From the NCBI GenBank assembly GCA_905182995.1, contig CAJJDP010000087.1:180829-244828 (forward strand): a DNA stretch of 64,000 nt, read 5' to 3'. Each line of letters begins with the position of its first letter. Within the stretch, counting starts at the first letter, position 1. Source of the DNA: Paramecium octaurelia (Eukaryota > Ciliophora > Oligohymenophorea > Peniculida > Parameciidae). A program made the translations under genes and the position numbers. Positions 11,828-24,559 of the stretch are shown piece after piece. The notes below the pieces were generated by a model. That model was given only the letters and a program-made list of their open reading frames with translations, did no database searches and had not been told where the DNA came from.

Positions 11828-14800
11828 ATGGATTAAGAATTAATAATCAGCCCAAATGATAAAAAATAATATTCTTTAACAACACTCCCAAATTAATTAG
11901 AATGTCTAATAATATCAGATCCAAATACAAAAATATCTGGAGCATGTTTAGAAATATGTGTAGGATGGGTAAATAATTAATACAAATTTTAGCTTGATGA
12001 TCCAAAAGAATATTAAGGCCTTGCTCATTTTTGTGAGCATATGCTTTTTATGGGATCTGAAAAATATCCAACCTAAAATGATTATACCTCCTTTATCCAA
12101 TTAAATTCAGGATCATACAATGCATCAACTTGGCTTCAAAGTATAAATCTTATATATAATAATCTAGGAACAAAGTACCATTTCAGTATTTAAAATGAAG
12201 CCTTTGTTGGAGGTTTAGATAGATTTGCATAATTTTTTATATGTCCTCTTTTCGATAGTAGCTGTATCGAAAGAGAAATGAATGCAGTAGAAAGTGAATT
12301 CAATTTGTCCTTAGCTGATGATCAATCAAGACTATGGGAGTAATTATACAATTAAATGCTCTCTTTAGAATATTTGTTCAATAAAGTGATCCCGAATCTA
12401 CCTTTAATCGTTTTGGCTGTGGCAATCTATCTACTTTAAATAAACCTGACATAAGAGATCAGTTGCTAGCGTTTTATGACAAATATTATTGTTCATCCTT
12501 AATGAAATTAGTTGTTTATACAGATAAAAGCATCCAAGAAGTAGGATAAATGTATATAATATATTAGTATTCTAGAATTCATGATATTTTTTCTTTGGTC
12601 CCAAATAAGTGTAGAAAAAAGCCATTTCATCTAGATAACCCTTTCAGAGGATAATTTCCTAAAGTTGATGTAGTTGGAATCAAGTAAGAAGATTATCTAT
12701 TTTTGAACTTTGTCATTCCTAATTATGAGAACAAATATTTAGGATAACCAGAAAGCTATATTACTCATGTCTTAGGACATGAAGGCCAAAACTCATTGGC
12801 TTCTTTTCTTAAAGATGAAGGACTTGTCACTGAATTAATTGTTGGATCTCAAAGGCTAAATGATCAGGTCTCAGAGATTTATTTAGAAATAATTTTGACA
12901 GAAGAAGGATTCCAATCATACGAAAAAGTCATAGCCTTTGTGTTCAAATAGATTGAAAAAATCAAGGAAAAAGGAGTCAAAAAGGAAATCTTTGATGAAA
13001 TTGCCTAAATTAAGCATCTTGAATTCAAATTTAAGGAAAACACATCCTCCGTTTTAGAATACATAGAGAAACTTAGTGAAAACATGCACAAATACCCAAA
13101 AAATCATATTATTTATGGAGAATATGCATATGAAAAGTATGATCCTTAATCCATTAATGAAATACTTAAATATCTTAACCCAAATAATATGATTATTTTC
13201 CTCAGAAGTCCAAACTTGTATTTTAATTCATAAATTATATAGTGCTGATGAAAAAGATGATGAAGATTTCACAACTGAACCTTACTGTAAAACTAGGTAT
13301 AGAAAATAGTAAATTTCAAACTTGATCTTTTAGGCTGTAAAAAATTGCAACAATTTAAAGGGAGACAAAACACAAAAAATAATTGATATTTTCCCTCCAA
13401 ACTTATACCTCCCTCAAAATTTTGAAGTAATTAAAGAGACTGATGAAAATCAATATCCTCTTAAGATCTTTGAAAATGATTATATCAGATGTTTCTATTT
13501 GAAGGATAATCAATTTCCTATATGCAAAGGTTCCTTCGGGATGTAATTTTTTCCAAATTAAGATTTTGTGACAGATGAAAATTAGAGGGTTTAATTTGAT
13601 CTATGGTCAAATATCTTCTATTCTTAATTTGAAGAAACTCTATACAATGCAGAATGTGCAGGAATCTCTTATAATCTAGATTCTGCCTATAACTTTGTTT
13701 CTTTTAAAGTACATGGATTTAATGATAGCATTTTAAGATTTTATATAGATTTTATTCAATATTTGTTAGATTTTCACAAATAACCAACAAATTATGTTAA
13801 GAAACATTTATTCTACGTTCAAAAAGATGATTTGGAAGATAGATATGAAAATTATTTTATGAAAAGTCCATATGATTTAAATGCAAGTTATTGGAAATGT
13901 ATGGTTTATAAAACAGGAAAGTTTATGAAAGAATAATTGACCGAAGTTGAAATCAAGATGAATGATTTCATCTCTTTCACTGAAAAACTATTCAAAACTG
14001 TAAGAATGCAAATATATTTTCACGGCAACATCTCAAAAGACGCTGCCTTGAATTTGTGTTAAATTACACACAATCTATTTTCTGAATTTTCATAACCCAA
14101 CAAATCAATATAACCTTTATAAATAATGAAGATTCAAAATAATCAAACTTTCAAATTTGAGAAACTCATTACAGAAAATCCTGATGAACCTAATTCAGGC
14201 TTGAGGATATCATATTAAGGTGAGTAATCACTTGATCCTACTCTTCTTTTATACTTTGATTTACTCAATTCAATAATTTCTGATCCATTTGAAAATTAGC
14301 TTAGAACAAATGAGTAGCTTGGATATGTTGTTTATACAAATAAAAGTAACAGAAGAGGAATACATTTCTTTAATTTTATTATCATATCAGAAGCTAAATC
14401 AACGAAATATATTGCTAATCGTATCGATACTTTTTTATAAGAGTTTTTAACTAAAGACCTAGCTGAAGTAATTATTTGAATTAAATTTAGTTTAATGAAG
14501 AGAAATTTCAAAAAGTCAAACTGAGTTATTATAATGACTAATCATAGGATTTTTAAAATATGAATGAAAAATTCAAAGATTTTTGGAATGAGATTTTGAT
14601 TAACTAATATGATTTCGATAAAAGTAACCCATATTTTAACAATTAGAATAAAAATTAAAAGAGAGAATAGATTCAATAACCCATGAAAAATTCTTAAGTT
14701 TTGTCCAAAATCTATTCAAGGACTCAAAGAGACTTGAAATTCATATTATTAATAAAAGGCACTTAGATTGGGAATTAGAACATGAAGAAAAAATAACTGA

Positions 14801-14837
14801 TTGTGAATGGTTCAATGATTTATTTTAATTAAAGTGA
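11828..14837 (+). CDS. M16 zinc metallopeptidase, insulysin type
   Basis: About 943 residues, the usual size for insulin-degrading enzyme relatives. The start reads MDQELIISPNDKKQYSL. The inverted zinc motif HFCEH (in GLAHFCEHMLFMGSEKYP) is intact and the downstream zinc glutamate lies in EREMNAVESEF. Other signatures are FGCGNLSTL, LGHEGQNSLASFLK and the C-terminal LRTNEQLGYVVY. Seven introns are supported by alignment with the family: 11969-11992, 12141-12167, 12340-12368, 12541-12567, 13218-13242, 14468-14490 and 14624-14646. The enzyme should degrade short peptides in the cytosol, peroxisome or after secretion; no signal peptide is seen. It starts 82 bp after the trichocyst matrix gene on the same strand, though a functional link is only a guess. 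Confidence 0.93.
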
Positions 14838-14939
14838 GTTAATTAAAATTTATAATGATATTATCTTAGATTTTTCATTTTAGATAAACTGAGAATTATG
14901 AAATAAATTGTTTGATAAATTAATATTGATTAATTTTAC

Positions 14940-16459
14940 TCAAAACGAAATTCTTATGAGTTTAGATTATATAATTTAATTCATTAATTTGATCTATTAT
15001 AAAGGGGATGATTAGGTTTAAATACTAAATTTAAATTCGAAACCTAACGCTGTTAAACATGATTAGGCAATAGTTATATTAGGTGGTTTGTTTGAGGGTA
15101 CATCCATATTTTTATTGGATATTGAACTTCTTAAATTTATAATAGCTCTTCATTATTTTTTTTTCTTAAATTTTCGAATTAATATATTTCATTAATTTTA
15201 TGTTCAAGTTAGTCAATCCAATTAATACTTTTAATTTTTCTATTTTTCAAAAAGATTTTACTTACTTTACCATAATGCTATTTCTAATCTACTAGTTATT
15301 TTAGGCGCTTTAATGGTCGAGATATACAACTTTATGCTATATAATTCATTACTAGTAATGATAATACTGATCCTATACAATAATATAATTGATAAAGTAA
15401 CTATTGAGATACTCTAGTTTGCATCTAACTAATAAGTTAATCCAATTTTTATTGATAAACGTTTTCTTCAATTTATAAAATAAGTATTTAAGATTTTATT
15501 TATTATGTTCTTATGAGTTGATGGGATGTTTCATTTATTTTAATGCAAAGTGTTTGTTTTAGTTCAGGTAAACACTAAGTTTAGAAATCATTTAAAATTG
15601 TATATTTTAATATATCCTGAAAGTTAGTTTCATTTAAACCTGTTAAACTTTGATTTTAGATAAATTTAAAGTCTAAAGAGAAATTCTTATAATAAGAACT
15701 GATTAGGAGTCTTCCAGCCATATCAATTAATGATATTTTGATTCCATCTATTTAAAAGTTAAAGACAGAAAAAGAGCTCATATTGAAATCATGCCCAATA
15801 ACTCCTTTTTAAATATGGTCCTAATCCTTCATGGTAGCAGTTTCAGTAAACATAACTCCACTAAACATTGAAATATAAGGATCGCTTAATACATACAAAC
15901 TTGCATTTTATTTAAGTTAATGGTTCTAATACCAAGGTCTAGAATGAGGATAATAATTTTTTAATATAAATGTTGGATAAATTGAAAAATATTAATCCTC
16001 TTGACTAGAAACAAAATATAGTTTTTCAACTGGTATTTAATGTTTCAAAGAGTCCAACACATTTGTCAATGTAAAATATTCGCTAATATTAGTTTAACTC
16101 GATTAGTTAGGCACTAAATAGCAAAATTAATTGGTTTCTTTTTTAAAACATTCACAAATTCCGCTGTTTTCTAATGAGTAGATGTTATACTTTTTCATAA
16201 ACAAATAAATTTCTTGAATTGATCTTATTGATTATTGGCTTTGATAATTTACTTATTCTATGCTTCTAGCATAATATCTCAAAGCCTCTGTTGTAAGAAT
16301 TTCAATATTGGATAAAAGCATTTTCCTTTAATCTTATTCTTGTTATATGATTAATAAATTTTGAACAAATAACAAATACCCAGTTACCAGAGCAGCCACC
16401 AGCAAATTTGCAATAATTTGTAAAATTAATATTTGCGATTTAATTTTCCATCGCCTCAT
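14940..16459 (-). CDS. Membrane receptor: Cache-like sensor, two TM helices, HAMP-like linker
   Basis: Starts MRRWKIKSQILILQIIANL, giving a signal-anchor helix through ~residue 35. A long extracytosolic region follows, with NYYPHSRPWYQNH, the hallmark of Cache domains that bind small ligands. A second helix (LYYCIGSVLSLLVMNYIA) leads to SRPLKRLKQLV, which resembles the start of a HAMP linker, then a helical tail. A 32-nt intron near 14994-15025 is needed to reach the TGA at 14940. About 490 residues. No kinase, cyclase or methyl-accepting domain follows, so the protein may pair with a separate effector. It is tail-to-tail with the M16 gene, 102 bp apart. Confidence 0.75.
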
Positions 16460-16867
16460 AAGTCCAATTTAATAATTAAATTATTGAAATTATGGATAGA
16501 TGAGATAGGATACAAAGGAATATATTTATATTTTCGCAGAAAACATGCGTAGTGACTATCAATTTTCTTGTTTTAAAAAAATAACATTTAAACGCATAAA
16601 TGATCTCTACATAAAATCTAATTAATGAAAGTAAACTAAAAATAGAAAAATATACTGATAAAAATACACTGGCAAGACTTCTATTTTTAAACATAATTAT
16701 AAGAATTTAAAGTAAAATTAAGTTTGAACATATATAATGCTTTAAAACAATTTTTGTTTATTTTAAGAGAAAAAGTCTTGAAAATTTCAAAAAATGTTAT
16801 TCTAAAAATAAAATATTATTAACAAAAAAAAAATAATTAAAAGTATATATCTCTAATCGTTTTAGAA
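16460..16867. other. Upstream of the Cache gene; hydrophobic minus-strand frame
   Basis: A minus-strand open frame begins at 16694 (MFKNRSLASVFLSVYF) and is very hydrophobic, but it runs out of frame across the Cache gene start and could be a chance AT-rich frame or a mis-resolved first exon. No other feature is supported here. Confidence 0.25.
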
Positions 16868-17250
16868 TCAATTATAATTTGACATAATAGCATCTAAATA
16901 GTAGTATTTTGCAAAGACTTTATTGTTAGAATCATTGTAGGTTACTTTAATTTAAATTAGTTTATAGTCTTTTATTTGGAAACTTTTGACTATTTTGTTT
17001 ACAAAAAAAGTCTCATTTCCTATCAATTGAATTAAGCCTTCAACTTCATTACAATAAGTATGAAATCAGAGATTAACTAACCAGTCATTATAGTTTTTAA
17101 ATAACTCTTTTAGTATTTAATATAAGTTCTTATCTACCCTAACCTCTTAATCTCGGTTTTCCTGATCATTTAATTTTGAATAAAAATAAACAAATTAGAT
17201 GAAAAAATTTGAAAAATCATTTTTTATCCTAAAATATTATTTTAATTAAA
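16868..17250 (-). pseudogene. Possible gene fragment
   Basis: The minus strand reads SKLNDQENRDQEVRVDKNLY and continues KELFKNYNDWLVNL, then an in-frame TGA, then FHTYCNEVEGLIQLIGN to a final TGA at 16868-16870. Both halves have protein-like composition and share a frame, suggesting one ancestral coding piece now interrupted. No family is recognised, and the upstream part runs antisense to the histidine kinase relic. It may be a small gene with an unrecognised intron, or debris. Confidence 0.3.
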
Positions 17251-17310
17251 TATACCATACATCTTAAATTAATCAAAATTAACTCAACTTTGTATGAAGG
17301 ATTTAACAAA

Positions 17311-20066
17311 ATGATTAATTTCATATATTTATTGAGATAAGTATTGTTTATTGAGCAAAAGTTTCGAATAAACTGAGTTCAAAGGTAGGTTCTCTGAAAT
17401 TAATAATAAATTTCTTGAACCAAACATAAGAAATTAGTGGGTTATTTAAAATCTAATAATATGGACTTTAAGGGAAAATATTTGATAATCATACCCATTA
17501 GGATTATTTTCAATTTAGCTTTTTAATTAGATCATCTAGTGTTCCGACTTGAGATTTTCTAAGATATTTATGCTTAAAAAATATTAATTATTCTTAAATA
17601 TTTGATTTATGTTTTCGAAAAAATAATCAGCTCTTTTTAAGGTGCATCTATCAATGATAATATTACTAATATTTCATTTCATAAGATAACTGACATCGTA
17701 TTATTATTGTATGGATCAATTTATAATATTTTTGATGTCAAATTGCTTATTCCAAATGGCATCAGAAGTCTTATAATTTAACAAGAAATTTTGCTCAAAG
17801 AATGTATAATTTGTATTCATATTGATTAATATTTTTCTCTTTTAGATAGAATCAATTAAATATGGCTTTGAAAATGTCAATACTAATTCATTATTTATTA
17901 TTTTAATATTCTTACTGGAAGTCTGTTAAAATTAAAATACTGGAAAAAAAATTAACAAATGATGAAAAATGGTTTACTTTTCATTAATTTTTTAAGTTTC
18001 ACTTATTTTAATTAAGATAATGAAAATAACACGATTATTTTTTATTATTTTAGAATTTTTAATTAAAAATTAAATGCCGCACTTTCTATTTACATATTAT
18101 CCGAAAAAATGAAAAATAAACCCAAGAACAGAATTTGCATTGTTAGTCAATTATAGATGAAAAAATTATACCAACTTAATAAAAAGCATTGAAATAAAGG
18201 GAATGTCAAAAAATAGGGACAAAAAGATATTCTTTTTAGGAACTAAGGGAATTATTACGGAAAGGAAATTAACTTACTAAAAATATTTAACTTCATTTTC
18301 GATAGATGAAAACATATTATTAGATTTTTTATCAGAAGCAGTTATAATTATTAAGTTTGAGAAATCTGAAGATTCTTTCCATAAGCCTCGAGTTGAATAT
18401 TAAAATTCAATAAGCAAAGTGATGTTTTAGAAGAGTAATTCAGATTTAATACCTTTTTTTGAAAAGATTTCCAGTGAAGTTTTTAGTGATGATTCACCTG
18501 TTAATCCTAGAAACTCTTTATTATAATTTTAGAGTTTTGCATAACAATAGTATAAAAACATGAAAAGATCAAATAAATATAGCCCATAATAATTTATAGT
18601 AACAGAGTTAAAACCAAATATAAAGACTGGAGATCAATCTCTCTCACCAAGATTGAGATCTTTAACTGTTTAAATAATATCAATAATTAAATTAGTTAAA
18701 CACTGTGAATAAATTTTTGTACTATGTTTTTAATACTAAAAAATTACGATTTGAATCGATGGCAAAGTGGAAGCTTTGATTGATAATTGAAACAAATTTT
18801 GAGATTAATGGCTAAAAAAAAACAGTAGAAATAATCACAACTATTGGGGGTGAAGACCAAATACTTATGATAGCGAGATATGTAATGCACAGAAAAAACA
18901 TAAAAGAACTTTTAGAAATAAACTAATCTAAATCTAAGATTTTATCATTTGTAAGTCATGAATTTAAATCTCCAAATGATTTGCTGGATTTAGCTCAAAT
19001 TAAAAATGAAACCTTTAGTTTAAATTATAAAACAATAGATATTATTCAATTAGGAGAAGAATGCATCCATATGTTTTAATTATAAGCCAAATAAAAAAAA
19101 TTATAGTTACTTATAAATGCTAATATTAAACCATTATATTTATATACTGATAGGAATAGATTGAAATAGATAATTATAAATCTTATAGCAAATGCGATGA
19201 AATTCACATCAAAAAGAAATATAACAATTAAGATTTAATAAAAAGGAATGTTAGTTAACATTGGAGTTGAAGATACTGGCTTAGGAATTTCATAATAAGA
19301 TCAATCCAAACTATTTAAAGCTTTTGGCAAACTCAAGGAATGGAGCATTAAAAATTAAATGAATAATGAGTTGGATTAGGACTAGTAATTATTAATAAAA
19401 TAGCATAATAATTATCATTTGATGGACAAGGATTATAAGTGATTTCTAAGGATGCAACTTAAGAAGATCACGGATCATACTTTTTATTTAACACTAAAAA
19501 TTAAATATTTTCATACAAAAACCAATTTATAATAGCTCTAGCAAGTCTATATCAACGATAAAGAGTCTCTAATATCAGATACATAAATAGAATTTTAATA
19601 ATTTAGAATAAAATATAATAAAGAAACTCATTCTTTTGCTGATGCTGAAAAATTATCTGTTGTAAGCATATCCTTATAGTTGACGATAACGTATTCAATT
19701 AAGCAATTTTAGAAATGCATATAAAATAATTGTAAATCTATTTGTTTTTAGAATAGTACAAGTACTTAAATTGATAAAAATGATAGTGGAATAGAAGCAA
19801 TTGAATCTGTGAAATCTAAGAAATGCAATGAGAGTTGTATAAGGTATTAGGCCATATTTATGGATATGGAAATGCCAGGTTTAAATGGAATCTAAGCATC
19901 TGCTCAAATTTTAGAAATTGATCGAAAAATTAAAATATTCATAGTTTCTGGATATGATAAATCTCAATTTAATGAGGAAGCTAATACAATTGGGATTAAA
20001 GACTATATTGTAAAACCAATCTGTAAAGATGTCATTTAAAAAATAATATTAGAAAATCATTTATGA
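17311..20066 (+). pseudogene. Relic of a hybrid histidine kinase
   Basis: A decayed paralogue of the intact gene at 55832-58463. Shared segments, in order: a membrane part (FLFQIESIKYGFENV against ILFQVESFMYGVENV), a PAS-like domain (LLDFLSEAVIIIKFEKSE against LLFDVLSEGVIIVQFEKF), the phosphoacceptor (SFVSHEFKSP), the N box (TDRNRLKQIIINLIANAMKF), the G1 box (VEDTGLGIS) and a receiver with KHILIVDDN and MDMEMPGLNG. It is broken: about 40 residues after the His box are deleted (SHEFKSP joins NDLLDLAQ), the G2 box NEQGVGLGL has Gly replaced by TGA, another TGA lies before LIIETNFEING, and several frame changes occur. The receiver from about 19850 on still reads well to the TGA at 20064. Confidence 0.85.
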
Positions 20067-20183
20067 ATTTAAAAAGCAAGTGAAATGAAAAGTATTATCA
20101 AACTTTATTTTTTAAATTCCTGGCCAACATCTCTTATTCTTTATATTTATTTATTCTTCTTCTTAACTCATCCTACTTCTGAT

Positions 20184-21005
20184 CAGTTACCTTTTCCTTG
20201 AATAATTCCGGTTACACTATTCTTATTTAATTATTATACATTACATAATTTTACGATCATCTTATCCTCTTTCACAAAATCAGATGAAGTTTTTACTTAA
20301 AGTGGAAATCTACCTTTTGTATTGATTAATTATTTTGTAGGGGATGGTAACTAATTTGCGTAAATATAATACTTTAAACATTTCAAGTTGTTGTTCTTCC
20401 TCTTTCAATATTTATTCAAATTCCTTTATAGATCTACAGTTCAAATTTGATTTTGGAGGTCTGTTGAAACTTTTATAATCATATGATTTTGAATCAAATA
20501 AATTGCTCATGTCTTTATAATGTTATTCATTGTTCAAATCTAGATTCTAAGCATTCTACATAGATTGAATTTGCTCTGGCTCAAGAAGACTTTAGTAATT
20601 TGAAATGCCAGTTGTAATTTTCATTTAAGGTTAGTTCTTTGAAAATGAAACAGGAAATACAAATTATTTTTCTCTTTATGTCTATGACATAAATGATTTA
20701 TTTATAGTTGTAAAATGTTCTAAATTAGGAAGTTACTTAGGTCTTGGACATTGAGAATACCATAAAAATTTATTTCCCTTAGGAGTGTAGTAAGTGAATC
20801 TAGATTGCAATGATTTTGCTTTAGCCGGTAAATATGAAGGCTTAAGAGCCAATTTTAATCGTTATTTAAACCCAACACGTCCTGTCAAAGAAGGATCGAA
20901 TTCTTTGATGTAATCTCCTGTTTTGTAAACTCTTTACTTTTCTCCAGTCTTATTGTTTATTAGGTAATAATTATTTGTTTCTTAATCATTCCAAAATGAG
21001 ATCAT
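20184..21005 (-). CDS. Unrecognised ~250-residue protein with WW-like start
   Basis: Starts MISFWNDQETNNYYLINNKT, which resembles the Trp..Tyr-Tyr..Asn..Thr spacing of a WW domain, then EKQRVYKTGDYIKEF. The frame is open for 700 bp and one 22-nt intron near 20355-20376 carries it to a TGA at 20184-20186. The rest is Gln/Asn/Lys-rich (NAQNLDLNNEQHYKDM) without a known domain. It lies between two relics, 28 bp from the end of the broken kinase, yet is itself intact. It might instead be a separated C-terminal part of that kinase, but it has its own ATG and composition. Confidence 0.5.
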
Positions 21006-21477
21006 TTTTGTCGAATAAAAATTATATAATAATCATTTAGTTTAAGCAATTTATTGGTTATCTTTTTAGTTACCACATTATTCCTCTTAATCCAAAGTAA
21101 AATGGCTTAATGGACTGAGTTTTTCAAAAATTTCATTTTAATTCTGTACCAAATTGGGACTAGCCTTTGGACCATAAAGAGGAGTTCGAGTAAAAATAGA
21201 TAGCTTCTTTTTATCTTGACATATAAATTATTAATTAGGAGTATTATAATCCTAAAGATATTAATTAAATGAATCATTATTAAGATTTTCTTCATTATAG
21301 GAAATTTTGAATTGGCCCATTTTCTATTGTATTTGCTATTATTCATTATTATGAAAGAAAGGATGTTAAAGACATTCTTCTGAAGTAAATCGTTATTATT
21401 AATCAGGGGCTGTCATTTTTAATTTAATATAAATATGAATATTTTACAGTAGATCTTTAGATAGCTGTCTAATTGTT

Positions 21478-24164
21478 TATATTTTGGTTTTGAAAAATCT
21501 ACCTAACATTCTTTGTTCATTTTTAAAATGTCTTAGTGATCACTCCCAATAAATAAACCCTATCCAAACAGTAATATATGAAATATCACTCCTGCTGAAA
21601 AAACATCACAGGCAGTAGTGTATGGCTAAGTTTTATCAATCAAGTTTGCAATGTCAGGAGCTACAAATCCAGGTGTGCCACATTTTGGATATAAATAAGG
21701 ATAAGCATCAACTTCTACTGAAAGACAAAAATCTGCTAAGGGTAAAGAATTTAGATTCCCTTTTCTTTAAATAAAATATTTTCTGGTTTTAAATCCATAT
21801 GCATAATTCGTTTAGAATGCATATACTGTATCTAAAAACAATTTTTTCTATAAATATTATCAATTATTCTACACTCGTATTGGTACGATACTTAATAATT
21901 TGCTTAAAAACAAATATTTATTGATGAATATAACAAATTTTATTTCTAAATAAAAATTATTTGGTAGATTACAAAACGATTATTATTAATCAATATGTAG
22001 TTTGACCTAATAAAAACTTTATTTTAACAATTTCTCCATTTCTATTTTTAGATAATGTTATTTACAAATTTATCAATTATTTCCCCAAAATGGTTCGTTA
22101 AAAGTATTTAATACTTAGCTTTGCATTGTGAATGAGTCGAAATATCAGTGTGAATATCTCTATTCCTAAGTAAATTACTGAATATTACTTTTTACTAACA
22201 TTATACTTGTGATATTGATATGATACATAGTTAATATTTAAAGGTTGTTAAGCATAACTTTTTCGATAGGAAATTTGATTTCAAATTCTTTCCATAAATT
22301 AATTTGCTTGAAATTTCTACTTTGGTCATGAATATGCTATTAAAGTTTTTAGTCAGAGAAAGAGGAATTCTGCTTCTTTAATATTGAAGAAAATAGGATT
22401 TTCATCAGTTATTTTTATAGAAAAGCAATTATAGTTTCAGAGCTATGCTGGTATGATAATATGAGGAAATAAAATGAGGAGGGTTGTTGATTAAGAAGAA
22501 TTGATTAATTACAATCTAAACTTCTTCCTTACTATAAAGATTTATCCTATTTTTCATTTCTCTATATAAACTTCCACCTTAAGCAGATCCATTACCAAGT
22601 ACATATTATTATCTCCTTCATATACTTCAATAAGTTTATTAGTGATTTGTGAGGACTTAATAATCTCATTATTTATATCTCGTTAAAACAGATTGCTTAA
22701 TATAACACTTTTGCTTATTACTTCTCCTTATTCAATAGATTTAACTTTATTTTTGTCAATACTCTTGCAAGCAAATCGCTAATTTGAATGCAAATGCTGT
22801 AATTCAAAAACCTAAATTAANTATATTTTGGTTTTGAAAAATCTACCTAACATTCTTTGTTCATTTTTAAAATGTCTTAGTGATCACTCCCAATAAATAA
22901 ACCCTATCCAAACAGTAATATATGAAATATCACTCCTGCTGAAAAAACATCACAGGCAGTAGTGTATGGCTAAGTTTTATCAATCAAGTTTGCAATGTCA
23001 GGAGCTACAAATCCAGGTGTGCCACATTTTGGATATAAATAAGGATAAGCATCAACTTCTACTGAAAGACAAAAATCTGCTAAGGGTAAAGAATTTAGAT
23101 TCCCTTTTCTTTAAATAAAATATTTTCTGGTTTTAAATCCATATGCATAATTCGTTTAGAATGCATATACTGTATCTAAAAACAATTTTTTCTATAAATA
23201 TTATCAATTATTCTACACTCGTATTGGTACGATACTTAATAATTTGCTTAAAAACAAATATTTATTGATGAATATAACAAATTTTATTTCTAAATAAAAA
23301 TTATTTGGTAGATTACAAAACGATTATTATTAATCAATATGTAGTTTGACCTAATAAAAACTTTATTTTAACAATTTCTCCATTTCTATTTTTAGATAAT
23401 GTTATTTACAAATTTATCAATTATTTCCCCAAAATGGTTCGTTAAAAGTATTTAATACTTAGCTTTGCATTGTGAATGAGTCGAAATATCAGTGTGAATA
23501 TCTCTATTCCTAAGTAAATTACTGAATATTACTTTTTACTAACATTATACTTGTGATATTGATATGATACATAGTTAATATTTAAAGGTTGTTAAGCATA
23601 ACTTTTTCGATAGGAAATTTGATTTCAAATTCTTTCCATAAATTAATTTGCTTGAAATTTCTACTTTGGTCATGAATATGCTATTAAAGTTTTTAGTCAG
23701 AGAAAGAGGAATTCTGCTTCTTTAATATTGAAGAAAATAGGATTTTCATCAGTTATTTTTATAGAAAAGCAATTATAGTTTCAGAGCTATGCTGGTATGA
23801 TAATATGAGGAAATAAAATGAGGAGGGTTGTTGATTAAGAAGAATTGATTAATTACAATCTAAACTTCTTCCTTACTATAAAGATTTATCCTATTTTTCA
23901 TTTCTCTATATAAACTTCCACCTTAAGCAGATCCATTACCAAGTACATATTATTATCTCCTTCATATACTTCAATAAGTTTATTAGTGATTTGTGAGGAC
24001 TTAATAATCTCATTATTTATATCTCGTTAAAACAGATTGCTTAATATAACACTTTTGCTTATTACTTCTCCTTATTCAATAGATTTAACTTTATTTTTGT
24101 CAATACTCTTGCAAGCAAATCGCTAATTTGAATGCAAATGCTGTAATTCAAAAACCTAAATTAA
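21478..24164. repeat. 1343-bp exact direct repeat around N at 22821 (assembly join)
   Basis: Copy 1 is 21478-22820 and copy 2 is 22822-24164, offset 1344 throughout, with a single N between them. All lines I compared are identical. Sequence outside the pair is unique, and the second copy runs on into the N-terminal part of the kinase relic, so the true locus most likely has one copy. Confidence 0.9.
22315..22450 (+). pseudogene. Inverted kinase N-lobe fragment inside the kinase relic
   Basis: On the plus strand, opposite to the surrounding kinase, a short frame reads FGHEYAIKVFSQRKRNSASL then ILKKIGFSSVIFIEKQL. YAIKV matches the conserved Lys motif of subdomain II and the following part matches an alpha-C/beta-4 segment. 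It lies within the ~0.6 kb that splits the host kinase. The same piece recurs in copy 2 at about 23659-23794. Short, so moderate to low confidence. Confidence 0.4.
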
Positions 24165-24559
24165 ACATCAATTGCCAAATACTAATGCATAATTTCCTTG
24201 TCCAATCACTTGCTAAGCCATATATTCTTCTTAAACTTTTGTTTAAAAGAAGAGTTTAGAAACATTTATTTTAATCCACGAAGTGTTTCTTCTTCTCCAA
24301 AATATTCAAATTACTAATTCCCGCAATCAAAAATGAATCCTTTCAATTTTGAAGGAGTCTCATTTGTGTATCTCCAGGCTAATCGCTTTGTATTAGAGCT
24401 GGGAAATATCCTATCAGGTTTTTTTCTGTTGGAATCCTATTATTAGATATCTTTCTGATATCTACTTTATCTGCAATCACAATGTCAGAAAAACCATAGA
24501 AATAACGAATGGATGAACCAAGAAACAATTTTTTGAATAGTCAACATTGATAGAATTCA

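Noticed and set aside
21840-22480. Retained internal eliminated sequence in the kinase
   Set aside because: No pair of TA-bounded ends matching the expected inverted consensus was found at both borders, and the insert contains kinase-like coding on the other strand.
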